Of a DNA stretch of 64,000 bases, positions 54,955 to 63,281 are shown one piece after another. Numbering within the stretch: position 1 is the stretch's first letter; each line of letters starts with the position of its first letter. This DNA is from Streptomyces violaceusniger (GTDB lineage: Bacteria; Actinomycetota; Actinomycetes; Streptomycetales; Streptomycetaceae). A program made the position numbers and the translations under genes. Where the stretch lies: NCBI GenBank assembly GCA_005405945.1, contig BJHW01000002.1, positions 496,001 through 560,000 of the forward strand, read 5' to 3'. The notes beneath the pieces were generated by a model. That model worked only from the letters and a program-made list of their open reading frames with translations, was not told the DNA's origin and did no database searches.

Positions 54955-55845
54955 ATGAACGAGAACCACCTACTGGCGGAGGGTTTCGAGGCCCACCGCG
55001 GCCATCTGCGCGCGGTGGCCTACCGCATGCTCGGCTCGCTGAGCGAGGCGGACGACGCCGTCCAGGAGGCATGGCTGCGGCTCAGCCGCTCCGACACCGG
55101 CGCGGTGGAGAACCTGGGCGGCTGGCTGACCACCGTCGTCGGCCGGGTCTGCCTGGACATGCTGCGCTCGCGCACCGCCCGGCGCGAGGAGCCCCTGGGG
55201 GTGCGCCTCCCCGACCCGGTCGTCAGCCGTGCGAGCGGGCCCGGCCCAGAGGACCAGGCGCTGCTCGCCGACTCCGTCGGCCTCGCCCTGCTGGTCGTCC
55301 TGGAGACGCTGGCCCCCGCCGAACGGCTGGCCTTCGTGCTGCACGATCTGTTCGCCGTGCCGTTCGACGAGATCGCCCCCATCGTGGACCGCACCCCGGC
55401 CGCCGCCCGTCAGCTCGCCAGCCGCGCCCGCCGCCGGGTGCGGGGAGCGGCCCCGGTCCCCGACGCGGACCTCACCCGGCAGCGCGAGGCCGTGGGCGCC
55501 TTCCTCGCCGCCGCCCGCGACGGCGACTTCGAGGGGCTGATCGCCGTGCTCGACCCGGACGTCGTGCTGCGCGCCGACTACGGCCCCGCGCCCGCACGCG
55601 CCCCGCGCGAGATGCATGGCGCCGCGGCCGTGGCGGACCAGGCGCTCACCTTCTCCCGCCTCGGCGGCCGGGACCTCCACGCCCGGCCCGCGCTCGTCAA
55701 CGGGGCGGTGGGCGTGGTGAGTTCGCGGGAGGGGCGGCCGTACTCGGTGCTGGCCTTCACGGTCGCGGACGGCAGGATCGTGGCGATCGACATCCTGGCC
55801 GACCCCGAGCGGCTGAGCGGACTCGATCTGGCGGACCTGGACTGA
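54955..55845 (+). CDS. sigJ: ECF41/SigJ-type RNA polymerase sigma factor with SnoaL-like C-terminus
   Basis: 296 residues from ATG 54955 (AAGGGGATG upstream). Region 2 (~10-80): HRGHLRAVAYRMLGSLSEAD, DAVQEAWLRLSR, GWLTTVVGRVCLDMLRSR. Region 4 (~110-160): VVLETLAPAERLAFVLHDLF, ARQLASRARRRVRGAA. The linker has VRLPDPV where ECF41 proteins have a WLPEP motif. Residues ~175-290 are a SnoaL-like domain (REAVGAFLAAARDGDFEGLI) that both activates and restrains such sigmas in place of an anti-sigma. A matching promoter at 54879-54905 indicates autoregulation. The usual partner (carboxymuconolactone decarboxylase, oxidoreductase or epimerase) is not adjacent. Confidence 0.9.
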   Translation: MNENHLLAEGFEAHRGHLRAVAYRMLGSLSEADDAVQEAWLRLSRSDTGAVENLGGWLTTVVGRVCLDMLRSRTARREEPLGVRLPDPVVSRASGPGPEDQALLADSVGLALLVVLETLAPAERLAFVLHDLFAVPFDEIAPIVDRTPAAARQLASRARRRVRGAAPVPDADLTRQREAVGAFLAAARDGDFEGLIAVLDPDVVLRADYGPAPARAPREMHGAAAVADQALTFSRLGGRDLHARPALVNGAVGVVSSREGRPYSVLAFTVADGRIVAIDILADPERLSGLDLADLD

Positions 55846-55868
55846 GGAACCGGGCCGACGGACCAGGC

Positions 55869-55924
55869 CTGGCGAACCGGGCCCGGCGAGCCTGGGCTGG
55901 CGAACCGGGCCTGGCGAACCTGGG
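55869..55924. repeat. 28-bp tandem repeat after the sigma gene
   Basis: Two adjacent 28-bp copies (55869-55896, 55897-55924) match at 26 positions; each is itself two imperfect 14-bp units of the CTGGCGAACCGGGC type. Located 24 bases after the sigma factor stop. Confidence 0.75.
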
Positions 55925-55940
55925 CTGACGAAACAGCAAA

Positions 55941-55964
55941 GGCAGGGAAGTACTCCTCCCTGCC
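55941..55964 (+). terminator. Terminator of the ECF sigma gene
   Basis: GGCAGGGA-AGTACTCC-TCCCTGCC gives an 8-bp stem preceded by an A-rich stretch. It lies between the sigma gene and the glycosyltransferase gene. Confidence 0.7.
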
Positions 55965-56066
55965 ACTGTCAACCTATAGCGCACCGGGGGGCTTGCGGCA
56001 AGACCCGGGGCGTGCCTCAGGATGGGCGGCCGATGCCAGGACCTGGGGAAACGGGGGATTTGCGCT

Positions 56067-57299
56067 ATGCGTGTGGTGTTGTCGACTTGGGGATCGCGCG
56101 GGGACGTCGAGCCGCTGGCGGGACTCGCGGTGCGGTTGCGGGAACTCGGCGCGGAGGCGCTGGTGTGCGCGCCGCCGGACGAGGAGTTCGCGGCGCTGCT
56201 GGCCGGTGTCGGCGTGGAACTGGTGCCGCTCGGCCCGACGGTGCGCTCGGTGGTGACCGGCGAGCGGCCGCCGTCGGCGGCGGCCGCGTTCCGGCTCGCG
56301 CCCGAGCTGGTCGCCGCGCGGTTCGACACGCTCACCGCGGCGGCCGAGGGATGTGACGTGCTGCTGGCGACCGGCCTGATGCCGGCCGGCGCACGCTCGG
56401 TGGCCGAGAAACTGGGCATCCCCTATGTGTTCGCGTGCTTCCATCCGTTCGGACTGCCGTCGCGGCACTTCGCTCCGGGGAGGCGGCCGGGCACACCGTC
56501 CCCCCGGGAGGAGACCGACCTCACGGTGCTGTGGGAGCAGGACGCCCAGCGGGTGAACGAGCTGTACGGCGAGGCGGAGAACCGCCACCGGGCGGCGATC
56601 GGCCTGCCGCCGGTGGACAACGTCCGCGACTACGTCTTCACCGACCGGGCGTTGCTGGCGGCGGACCCGGTCCTGGGCCCGTGGCAGGACATGACGGAAC
56701 TCGACCTCGTCCAGACCGGGGCGTGGATCCTGCCGGACGAACGTCCGCTCCCGGAGGAGCTGGAGGCGTTCCTGGACGCCGGCGAACCGCCGGTCTACGT
56801 GGGCTTCGGCAGCATGGCCATGCACACGTCGAAGGACCTCGCCCGGGTGGCCATCGAGGCGGTCCGCGCGCGGGGCCGCCGCGTGCTCCTCGCCCGCGGC
56901 TGGGCCGAACTGGCCCCGATCGACGACCGGGACGACTGCCTCGCCGTCGGCGAGGTCAACCATCAGGCGCTGTTCGGCCGGGTGGCCGCGGTCGTCCACC
57001 ACGGTGGCGCGGGCACCACGACGACCGCCGCCCTGGCCGGAGCGGTCCAGGTCGTGGTCCCCCAGATCGCGGACCAGCCGCACTGGGCCGCCCGGGTGGC
57101 CGAGCTGGGCATCGGCGCGGCACATGACGGTCCGGCCCCGACCCTCGACTCCCTGTCGGCCGCGCTGAAGGTGGCCCTGACCCCCGGGGCCCGGGCACGG
57201 GCGAGGGAGGTGGCCGGCACGATGCGCACCGACGGGACGGCGGTGGCCGCGAAGCTGCTCCTCGACGCCGGAGCGTCGGGCGGTCAGGCGCGCAGGTAG
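56067..57299 (+). CDS. GT-B glycosyltransferase of the UGT/macrolide type
   Basis: 410 residues from ATG 56067 after ACGGGGGAT. N-terminal acceptor domain: MRVVLSTWGSRGDVEPLAGL and ALVCAPPDEEFAALLAGVG, as in vancomycin-type GtfB and sterol glycosyltransferases. C-terminal donor domain: PPVYVGFGSMAMHTSKDLAR, CLAVGEVNHQALFGRVAAVV and the nucleotide-sugar motif HHGGAGTTTTAALAGAVQVV with DQPHWAARV. No signal or membrane segment. It would transfer a sugar from a nucleotide donor to a lipophilic or natural-product acceptor. No biosynthetic genes lie beside it. The 3' end overlaps the convergent response regulator by 16 bp. Confidence 0.9.
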   Translation: MRVVLSTWGSRGDVEPLAGLAVRLRELGAEALVCAPPDEEFAALLAGVGVELVPLGPTVRSVVTGERPPSAAAAFRLAPELVAARFDTLTAAAEGCDVLLATGLMPAGARSVAEKLGIPYVFACFHPFGLPSRHFAPGRRPGTPSPREETDLTVLWEQDAQRVNELYGEAENRHRAAIGLPPVDNVRDYVFTDRALLAADPVLGPWQDMTELDLVQTGAWILPDERPLPEELEAFLDAGEPPVYVGFGSMAMHTSKDLARVAIEAVRARGRRVLLARGWAELAPIDDRDDCLAVGEVNHQALFGRVAAVVHHGGAGTTTTAALAGAVQVVVPQIADQPHWAARVAELGIGAAHDGPAPTLDSLSAALKVALTPGARARAREVAGTMRTDGTAVAAKLLLDAGASGGQARR

Positions 57300-57931
57300 G
57301 TGAGGACCGCCAGGACGCGTCGGTGTCCGTGGCCGTCCAGGCGGAGGTCGAGTTTCTGGAGGATGGAGCTGACATGCTTGTTGACCGCGGCCTCGGTGAC
57401 ATAGAGGTCGCGGGCGATCTCGGCATTGGAGCGTCCCTCGGCCATGAGGGAGAGGACCTCGCGCTCCCGGGGCGTGAGCCGCCGCAGGGGGTCCTGCCGT
57501 CGGCGCAGGAGCTGCCGCACCACCTCGGGGTCCATGACCGTCGCCCCGGCGGCCACCTGTTCGACCGCGCTCGCGAACTGGGTGACGGCGCTGACCCGGT
57601 CCTTGAGCAGATAGCCGATGCCGCTCTCGCTGCCCAGGTCGAGCAGATGGGTGGCGTAGGACTGCTCGATGTACTGGCTGAGCACCAGAATGGGCAGGCC
57701 GGCGCGGTGGCCGCGCAGCGCGACCGCGGCGCGGAGGCCGTCGTCGGCGTTGCCCGGTGGCATCCGCACATCGGTGATGACGATGTCGGGGTCGTGCTCA
57801 TGGGCCGCGGCGATCAGCGCGTCGGCGTCGCCGACCGCCGCCGACACCTGGTGGCCGAAGCGGGTGAGCACGCTGACCAGGCCGTCCCGCAGCAGCGGTG
57901 AGTCTTCGGCGAGCACGATGTTCAGCGGCAC
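57284..57931 (-). CDS. NarL/LuxR-family response regulator
   Basis: 215 residues from GTG 57931, overlapping the kinase stop by 10 bases. Receiver domain (~1-120): LNIVLAEDSPLLRDGLVSVL with acidic pocket, phospho-acceptor Asp in DPDIVITDVRMPPGNADDG, Ser in VLSQYIEQ and Lys in YLLKDRV. LuxR helix-turn-helix (~150-205): LTPREREVLSLMAEGRSNAE, LYVTEAAVNKHVSSILQKLD. Partner of the histidine kinase upstream; a likely target site is the palindrome at 59177-59194. Confidence 0.93.
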   Translation of the reverse strand: MPLNIVLAEDSPLLRDGLVSVLTRFGHQVSAAVGDADALIAAAHEHDPDIVITDVRMPPGNADDGLRAAVALRGHRAGLPILVLSQYIEQSYATHLLDLGSESGIGYLLKDRVSAVTQFASAVEQVAAGATVMDPEVVRQLLRRRQDPLRRLTPREREVLSLMAEGRSNAEIARDLYVTEAAVNKHVSSILQKLDLRLDGHGHRRVLAVLTYLRA

Positions 57932-59211
57932 GGGAGCTCCACGCGCAGCAGTGTAGGGCCGCCCGCCGGGCTGGATATCCGCAGTCTGCCGTACGCCGCG
58001 GCGACGCGGTCGGCCAGGCCGACAAGACCGGTGCCCGCGGCCGGGTCCGCCCCGCCGACGCCGTTGTCCCGGACCGTCAGCGTCAGGACATCCGCGTCCA
58101 GCCGGGCGTGGACCTCGGCCCGGGTGGCCCGGCTGTGCTTGGTGGCGTTGGCCAGGGCCTCGGCGACGACGAAGTACGCCGTGCTCTCCACGGTCGCGGG
58201 CAGGCGGTACGGAAGCCGGATGTCCACGGTGACCGGCAGGGCGGAGCGGGTGGTGAGGTTGTCCACGGCGGCGGCGAGGCCGTGGTCGGTGAGGGCCTTG
58301 GGGTGCACACCCCGGCTGAGCTCGCGCAACTCGTTGACGGCGAGGGTGACTTCGCCCTGGGCCAGCGCGAGCTGCCGGGCCACCGGCGAGCCCGGCTCCG
58401 CGTCGAGACCGGCCAGGCCGAGCAGGACGTTGATGGAGACCAGGCGCTGCTGGGCGCCGTCGTGCAGGTCCCGCTCGATCCGTCGGCGCTCCGCGTCGAA
58501 GGCGTCCACCAGACGCGCCCGGGAGGCCCGGACCTCGGTGAGCTCCCGGCCCAGTTCCCTGTCGCGCGGCGCCAGGATCAGACGGGTCAGCGCGGCGCGG
58601 GCGCCGGCCCAGGCGGTGATGGTGTACGGCGCCGCCGGCAGCAGGCACAGGCCGATGACCAGCCACGGCCAGGCGCCGGGGTCATCCACCGGCGACGTCA
58701 TGAGCAGGACGGGCAGGCCGAGGGCGAAAGCCAGGACGAGCAGGTCCATCCACCACAGGGCGGTCATCGACACCGCGGTGAAGCTCAGCTCCCGCCAGGT
58801 GGCGGGCTCCCGCAGCCGGGTGTCCAGCCACCCCCGCAGCCCGGGGCGCTCGGGGGCCCGGTGCGGATCCGGCGCCGGGTCCGGGTCCACCAGCCACAGT
58901 CGTCGGCGTTCGATCCGGGTGACGAGGATGCCGGACAGCGCCACGGCGAGGAGGAGAACGGCGCCCACCCCCACGATCAGCGACACCAGCCCGGCCAGGG
59001 CCATGGTCAGCAGCGTGACCATGGCGATCGCGCCGAAGACGACCCCGGACAGCAGATAGGCCAACGCCCGCCAGGGCCAGGCCGAGGCCAGGAACCCCAA
59101 CGGACGCTGAGCGAGAGCCTGCCAGGCTGTTCGAGAAGGCACCCGCAGAAGATATGCGACCCGGCGCCGCCCGGTCGGTAGTGCGCGCACTACCTCTGAT
59201 CTCGTACCCAC
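57922..59211 (-). CDS. Sensor histidine kinase (HisKA_3, NarL-type pair)
   Basis: 429 residues if GTG 59211 is used; that start lacks a clear ribosome site and an internal start is possible. N-terminal membrane part with two helix pairs (~48-105: LAYLLSGVVFGAIAMVTLLT; ~150-205: LLVLAFALGLPVLLMTS) of the actinobacterial Sensor-domain type. The dimerisation motif is ERRRIERDLHDGAQQRLVSI with phospho-His. The ATPase domain has VVAEALANATKHSRATRAEV (N box) and VRDNGVGGADPAAGTGLVGL (G boxes). Overlaps the response regulator; divergent from a serine hydrolase gene. Signal unknown, perhaps envelope-related. Confidence 0.9.
   Translation of the reverse strand: MGTRSEVVRALPTGRRRVAYLLRVPSRTAWQALAQRPLGFLASAWPWRALAYLLSGVVFGAIAMVTLLTMALAGLVSLIVGVGAVLLLAVALSGILVTRIERRRLWLVDPDPAPDPHRAPERPGLRGWLDTRLREPATWRELSFTAVSMTALWWMDLLVLAFALGLPVLLMTSPVDDPGAWPWLVIGLCLLPAAPYTITAWAGARAALTRLILAPRDRELGRELTEVRASRARLVDAFDAERRRIERDLHDGAQQRLVSINVLLGLAGLDAEPGSPVARQLALAQGEVTLAVNELRELSRGVHPKALTDHGLAAAVDNLTTRSALPVTVDIRLPYRLPATVESTAYFVVAEALANATKHSRATRAEVHARLDADVLTLTVRDNGVGGADPAAGTGLVGLADRVAAAYGRLRISSPAGGPTLLRVELPCR
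59177..59194. promoter_or_regulatory. Perfect 18-bp palindrome between kinase and serine hydrolase genes
   Basis: GGTAGTGCGCGCACTACC is fully self-complementary and lies inside the first codons of the annotated kinase start and ~60 bases before the hydrolase. Likely the target of the adjacent response regulator, controlling both genes. Confidence 0.6.
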
Positions 59212-59252
59212 ACCAATGCGGTGCCCGCCCCGGCCCCGGTGGGATGAGCGCC

Positions 59253-60832
59253 ATGCCGATCCGTAGCCACAGACGTCTCGTCCGCCTGGCGCTTGCCCCG
59301 CTCATCGCCTTGACGGCGTTGGGGTGCCCGGCGACGGCGCACGCCACCACCCCATCCCACCCCTCACTGGACGCCGCCTCGGTCGACGCCTACGTCAACG
59401 CCTATATGGAGCGGACCGACCTGCCGGGCGCCGTGGTGGCGGTCACCAGGGGCGACCAGGTCGTCCACGCGGCCGGATACGGGCACACCGCGGCCGGGAA
59501 GGCCATGACCGCGCGGACACCGGTGCCCGTGGCCTCGCTCTCCAAGTCCATGACCGCGCTGGCCGTCATGCGGCTGGTCGAGGAGGGCAGAGTCGACCTG
59601 GACACACCGGCCCATCGCTATCTGCCCGAGTTCACGATGGCCGACCGGCGGGCCGAGAAGATCACCGTACGGCAGCTGCTGAACCAGACATCGGGCATGG
59701 CCGACTCCGCCTACCCCGACCTCACCCGGCCCCAGGCACATACGCTCACCGAGGCGGTCGCGGACATGCGCGGCGCCCGGCTCGCCGCGCGGCCGGGCAC
59801 CGAGTGGAACTACCACAACCCCAACTACTTCGTCGCCGCACGGCTGGTCGAGGTCGTCAGCGGGCGGCCCTTCGCGGACTACCTGGCCACCCAGGTGTTC
59901 CGGCCGCTGGGCATGACCCGCACCGAGTCGGTCGACACCACCGATGAGATGCCCGATCACGCCCGGGGCTACGTCCGCGCCTACGGCATGATGTTCCCGC
60001 GCTCCCACCCCCGCTGGTTCGCGGCCGGGGGCCACGGCGTCGTCACCACGGCGGACGACCTCGCCCAGTGGCTGATCGCCCAGAACAACCAGGGCGTGTC
60101 CGCGGCGGGGCGGCGCGTCGTCTCCGCACGGAGCATCGACATCACGCACACCCCACCGAAGGGCCGCGAGTACGCCATGGGCTGGTCCGTGACCCCGCCC
60201 GGGGAACAGCCCCGGCAGATCCGGCACACCGGGGAACTCCTGACCCACAACGCCATCCAGACGCTGCTGCCCGACAGCCGGACCGGCATCGCGATCGTGG
60301 CCAACACCGGCATGATCTCCGGGACGACGCCGCCGTCATGCTCGACGGACTGGTCGACCTGGCCCAGGGCAAGTCGCCTGCGGTGCGCACCCCGTTCACG
60401 ATGAAGGCCGACTACGTCCTCGCGGCGCTCACCCTGCTGGCCATCGCCCTGGGCGTGCTCGGCGCCGTTCGGGCGCCCCGCTGGGCACGGCGCACCGCGG
60501 ACCGGCCGCTGTGGCGAGTGGTCCCGCGCATGCTGCCCTGCGCCATCCCGATCATCCTGTTCGCCCAACTCACCGACCTGATCGGCCTGTTCATGAACCG
60601 CGAGGGCACCCTGGCCCAGCTCGTCTACATCTGGCCCGCCCTCGTCATCTGGTCGGCCACGGCCGCCCTGGCCGCCACCGTGGTGATCACCGCACGGTCG
60701 CTCGCCGTGCTCCGGACCCGGAGGGCCCGGGTTCTCCGGGGCCGGGGATGTCCTCGGAACGGGGCCGGGGACGGATCGCCGACGGTGCGGGGGGATGCCC
60801 TCGGAGCGGGGTCCGGGGCGGAGCCCCGGTGA
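59253..60832 (+). CDS. Serine hydrolase (beta-lactamase/PBP4 family) with C-terminal membrane helices (frameshifted)
   Basis: About 526 residues after adding one G at 60321-60323. ATG 59253 follows GGTGGGA; ATG 59244 is an alternative. A signal peptide ends near ATAHA. The class C beta-lactamase fold (~45-360) has the nucleophile motif SLSK in VPVASLSKSMTALAVMRL, the YxN motif in WNYHNPNYFVAARL, and HTG in IRHTGELLTHN. After the correction the chain continues AAVMLDGLVDLAQG to three helices (YVLAALTLLAIALGVLG; AIPIILFAQLTDLIGLF; ALVIWSATAALAATVVI). Such proteins are D-amino-peptidase or esterase-like and sit on the outer face. The last ~40 residues run into GC-rich repeats. It probably belongs to the regulon of the divergent two-component pair. 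Confidence 0.87.
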
Positions 60833-60846
60833 GGCCGGGGGCGCCC

Positions 60847-60882
60847 CCGGAACCGGGGCCGGGGGCGGAGCCCCGGTTCCGG
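60847..60882. terminator. Bidirectional GC-rich hairpin
   Basis: CCGGAACCGGGGC and GCCCCGGTTCCGG are perfect 13-bp inverted copies around a 10-base loop, in the gap between convergent stops at 60832 and 60909. Confidence 0.75.
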
Positions 60883-60908
60883 GGAGGGGCGGGGTGAGGG
60901 AGCGGCCC

Positions 60909-61853
60909 TCAGTCCCCGCCGTGGCGGGCCAGGGTCCGGCGGGCCGTGGCCGCCATCGCCTCGTCCACCATCCGCCCCTCGAAGCGCACCGCCCCCGCCC
61001 CCTCCGCCTGCGCCCGCTCCACCGCCGCGATCAGCCGCCGGCAGCGGGCCAGCTCCTCCGCGCTCGGCGAGAACACCTCGTTGACCACCGGCACATGGGA
61101 CGGGTGGATCACCGCCATCCCCTCGTACCCCAGCGCACGGTTCTGCTCGGCAAAGCGCCGCAGCCCCGCGAGGTCCGCCACGTCCGCCCACAGCCCGGCC
61201 ACGGGGTGGGGGCGGTCCGCGGCGCGGGCGTCGAGCAGCACCCGGGCCCGTAGCTCGCGGGTCTCCTCGCCCTCGGGGCTCCAGCGGTAGCCGACCGCCC
61301 GTTCCACGTCCCCGCCCGGAGCGGCCACCGCGCCCAGGTGGGCGATCCGGGCGGCGGCCCGGCCGATGGCGTACGCCTCGCGCAGCCCGCGGGCCGTCTC
61401 CAGCAGCGGCAGCAGGGCGAAATGGCCCTCGGGCAGGCCGTGTTCGCGCTCGCACCAGGCCAGCAGCCGGTCGGCGGTGGTCACGTCCTCGGGGCCGCTC
61501 ACCTTGGGCAGCACGATGCCGTAGAGCCCGGGACGGGCCACCGCCCGCAGGTCGTCGGCGCCCTGCCAGCCCGCCGCGCGGTCCAGCGCGTTGATCCGTA
61601 CGAGCAGCCGCATCGGACCGGGCGTCCCGGCCGCCCGGTCGACGGCCGCGGCCACGGCCTCCCGCGCCGCCGCCTTGCCGTCCTCCGGGACGGCGTCCTC
61701 CAGGTCGAGGATGGCCGCGTCGGCGCCCGCCGCCTCCGCCTTGGGCAGCCAGCCGGTGCGGCCGCCGGGCACGAAGAGCAGGGAGCGCAGGGGTACGCGG
61801 GGCGCGGTCACCCCTGTCACGCCGGTCACGCCGATCACGCCGTCAGATGACAC
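60909..61853 (-). CDS. CitE-like CoA-ester lyase (HpcH/HpaI aldolase/citrate lyase family)
   Basis: 314 residues from GTG 61853, placed six bases after GGAGG and overlapping the CoA-transferase stop. TIM barrel with LRSLLFVPGGRTGWLPKAEA, GADAAILDLEDAVPEDGKAA (metal-binding Asp/Glu), MRLLVRINALDRA (substrate Arg), YGIVLPKVSGPEDV, FALLPLLETARGL with catalytic/metal Glu, and the C-terminal cap NRALGYEGMAVIHPSHVPVV. Relatives split malyl-, citramalyl- or methylmalyl-CoA to acetyl-CoA or propionyl-CoA plus a keto acid. Its coupling to a CoA-transferase suggests the transferase makes the CoA ester that this enzyme cleaves. The N-terminus has a GVT repeat from short DNA repeats. Confidence 0.9.
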   Translation of the reverse strand: MSSDGVIGVTGVTGVTAPRVPLRSLLFVPGGRTGWLPKAEAAGADAAILDLEDAVPEDGKAAAREAVAAAVDRAAGTPGPMRLLVRINALDRAAGWQGADDLRAVARPGLYGIVLPKVSGPEDVTTADRLLAWCEREHGLPEGHFALLPLLETARGLREAYAIGRAAARIAHLGAVAAPGGDVERAVGYRWSPEGEETRELRARVLLDARAADRPHPVAGLWADVADLAGLRRFAEQNRALGYEGMAVIHPSHVPVVNEVFSPSAEELARCRRLIAAVERAQAEGAGAVRFEGRMVDEAMAATARRTLARHGGD

Positions 61854-63056
61854 CCTCGGCCTCCAGCTTCGCCAGCCGCCCGTCGTCGATGCCCAGCCAC
61901 TCCCCGTAGACCAGCGCGTTGTCCGCGCCGAGCGCGGGGCCGGTCCGCCACACCGCGCCGGGGGAGCGGTGGAAGCGCGGGATGACCGCCTGCATCCGCA
62001 CCGGGCCGAGGTCGGGGTCGTCCACCGTGATGATGTCCTCGCGTTCGGCGTAGACCGGGTCGGCGACGATATCGGCGGCGGTGAACACCCGCGAGGCCAC
62101 CACCTCGGCCCGCTCGAACGCCGCGAGGCACTCGGCCGCCGGGCGCGCCGCCACCCACTCCCGCAGCGCCGTGTCGAGCCGCTCGCGCCCCGCGTGCTGC
62201 TGCTCCACGGTGGCGAACTCCTCGTCGGGCAGGCCCAGCAGCCGCACCACATTGCGCACCGAGCGGGTGGTGGCGGAGGTGACGGTGAGCCAGTCGCCGT
62301 CGGCGCTGCGGTAGGTGTTGATGACGGCGGCCGGGGCGACGGCCAGCTGGTTGCCCGCCCGCTCGGGGGCCGCGCCGAGCTGGTCGTACGCGATGATCTG
62401 CCACTCCACCAGGCGGTACAGCGGCTCGAACAGCGCCAGGTCGATCCACTCGCCGTCGAAGGAGTCCGGATCGGTGTCACGGCGGTGCAGGGCGGCCAGG
62501 ACCGCGAACGCGCCCATCAGCCCGGTGACCGCGTCGCCGTGCGAGAAGCCGGTGTGCACGGGCGGGCCTTCGGGAAGCCGGTCAGATGGACCACCCCGCT
62601 GCGGGCCTCGCCCATCTTCCCGAAGCCCGGCGCGTCGGCCCGCGAGGAGGTGGCGCCGAAACCGGAGATCTGCAGCAGGATCGCGGTGGGGTTGAGCGCG
62701 TGGACGGCCTCCCAGTCCAGGCCCCAGGCGCGCAGCCGGCCCGCCCGGAGCGTCACGATCACCACATCGGCCCAGGCGATCAGCTCCCGGGCGACCTCCC
62801 GGCCCTCCTCGTGGTGCAGATCCAGGGTCACCGAGCGCTTGTTGCGGCCCGCCACCTTGAACCAGAGCGGTACGCCGTCGCGCCGCGGGCCCATCGCCCG
62901 CGCCGCGTCACCGGAGCCCGGCGGCTCCACGTGGACGACGTCCGCGCCCTGGTCGGCGAGCATGCCCCCGGCGAGGGGGCCCGCCACCACATGCGCGAAT
63001 TCCACCACCTTCAGCCCCGTGAGCTGTCCCTGCCCTGTGCTGGTCTGGTCCTCCAT
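61843..63056 (-). CDS. CaiB/BaiF family (class III) CoA-transferase (frameshifted)
   Basis: About 404 residues after adding one base at 62572-62574, which converts VVHLTGFPKARP into VVHLTGFPEGPPVHTGFSHGD. ATG 63056. Family features: LTGLKVVEFAHVVAGPLAGG, LADQGADVVHVEPPGSGDAA, FKVAGRNKRSVTLDL, DVVIVTLRAGRLRAWGLDW, SGFGATSSRADAPGF, the catalytic Asp in GFSHGDAVTGLMGAFAVLAA, and a C-terminal lobe with HRSPGAVWRTGPALGADN. It moves CoA from a donor such as succinyl-CoA to a carboxylic acid. The stop overlaps the lyase start, so the two form a coupled pair. With a LysR gene upstream this could be an itaconate- or citramalate-like degradation set. Confidence 0.9.
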
Positions 63057-63147
63057 GCGGCCAGGCTGCGGGGCGGGGCGTATGCGCGTCCAGCAATGAA
63101 GAGGGATCAATTCATGCGGATCTCGCAAGGATCGCACGACCCGGCAC

Positions 63148-63249
63148 GGGACCGCCGGACTCCGCACAACGGGACCGCAGGACCCGGCACCGGATCGCAG
63201 GACCCCGCACCGGACCGCAGGACCCCGCACCGGACCGCCGGACTCCGCC
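63148..63249. repeat. 20-bp minisatellite between CoA-transferase and LysR genes
   Basis: About five consecutive copies of a ~20-bp unit of the form GGACCGCAGGACCCCGCACC, with copies 3 and 4 nearly identical and outer copies more diverged. It occupies most of the 225-bp gap. Copy number may vary between strains. Confidence 0.8.
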
Positions 63250-63281
63250 TGAGCCGGGGCCGGTCGGCACCCCCCGGCCGC

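Noticed and set aside
4726..62574. Real pseudogenisation or programmed frameshifting of ~20 genes
   Set aside because: All events are single missing bases, nearly all in C/G runs, spread over essential-type and accessory genes alike, with no slippery-site and stimulator pattern. Assembly error is the simpler reading.
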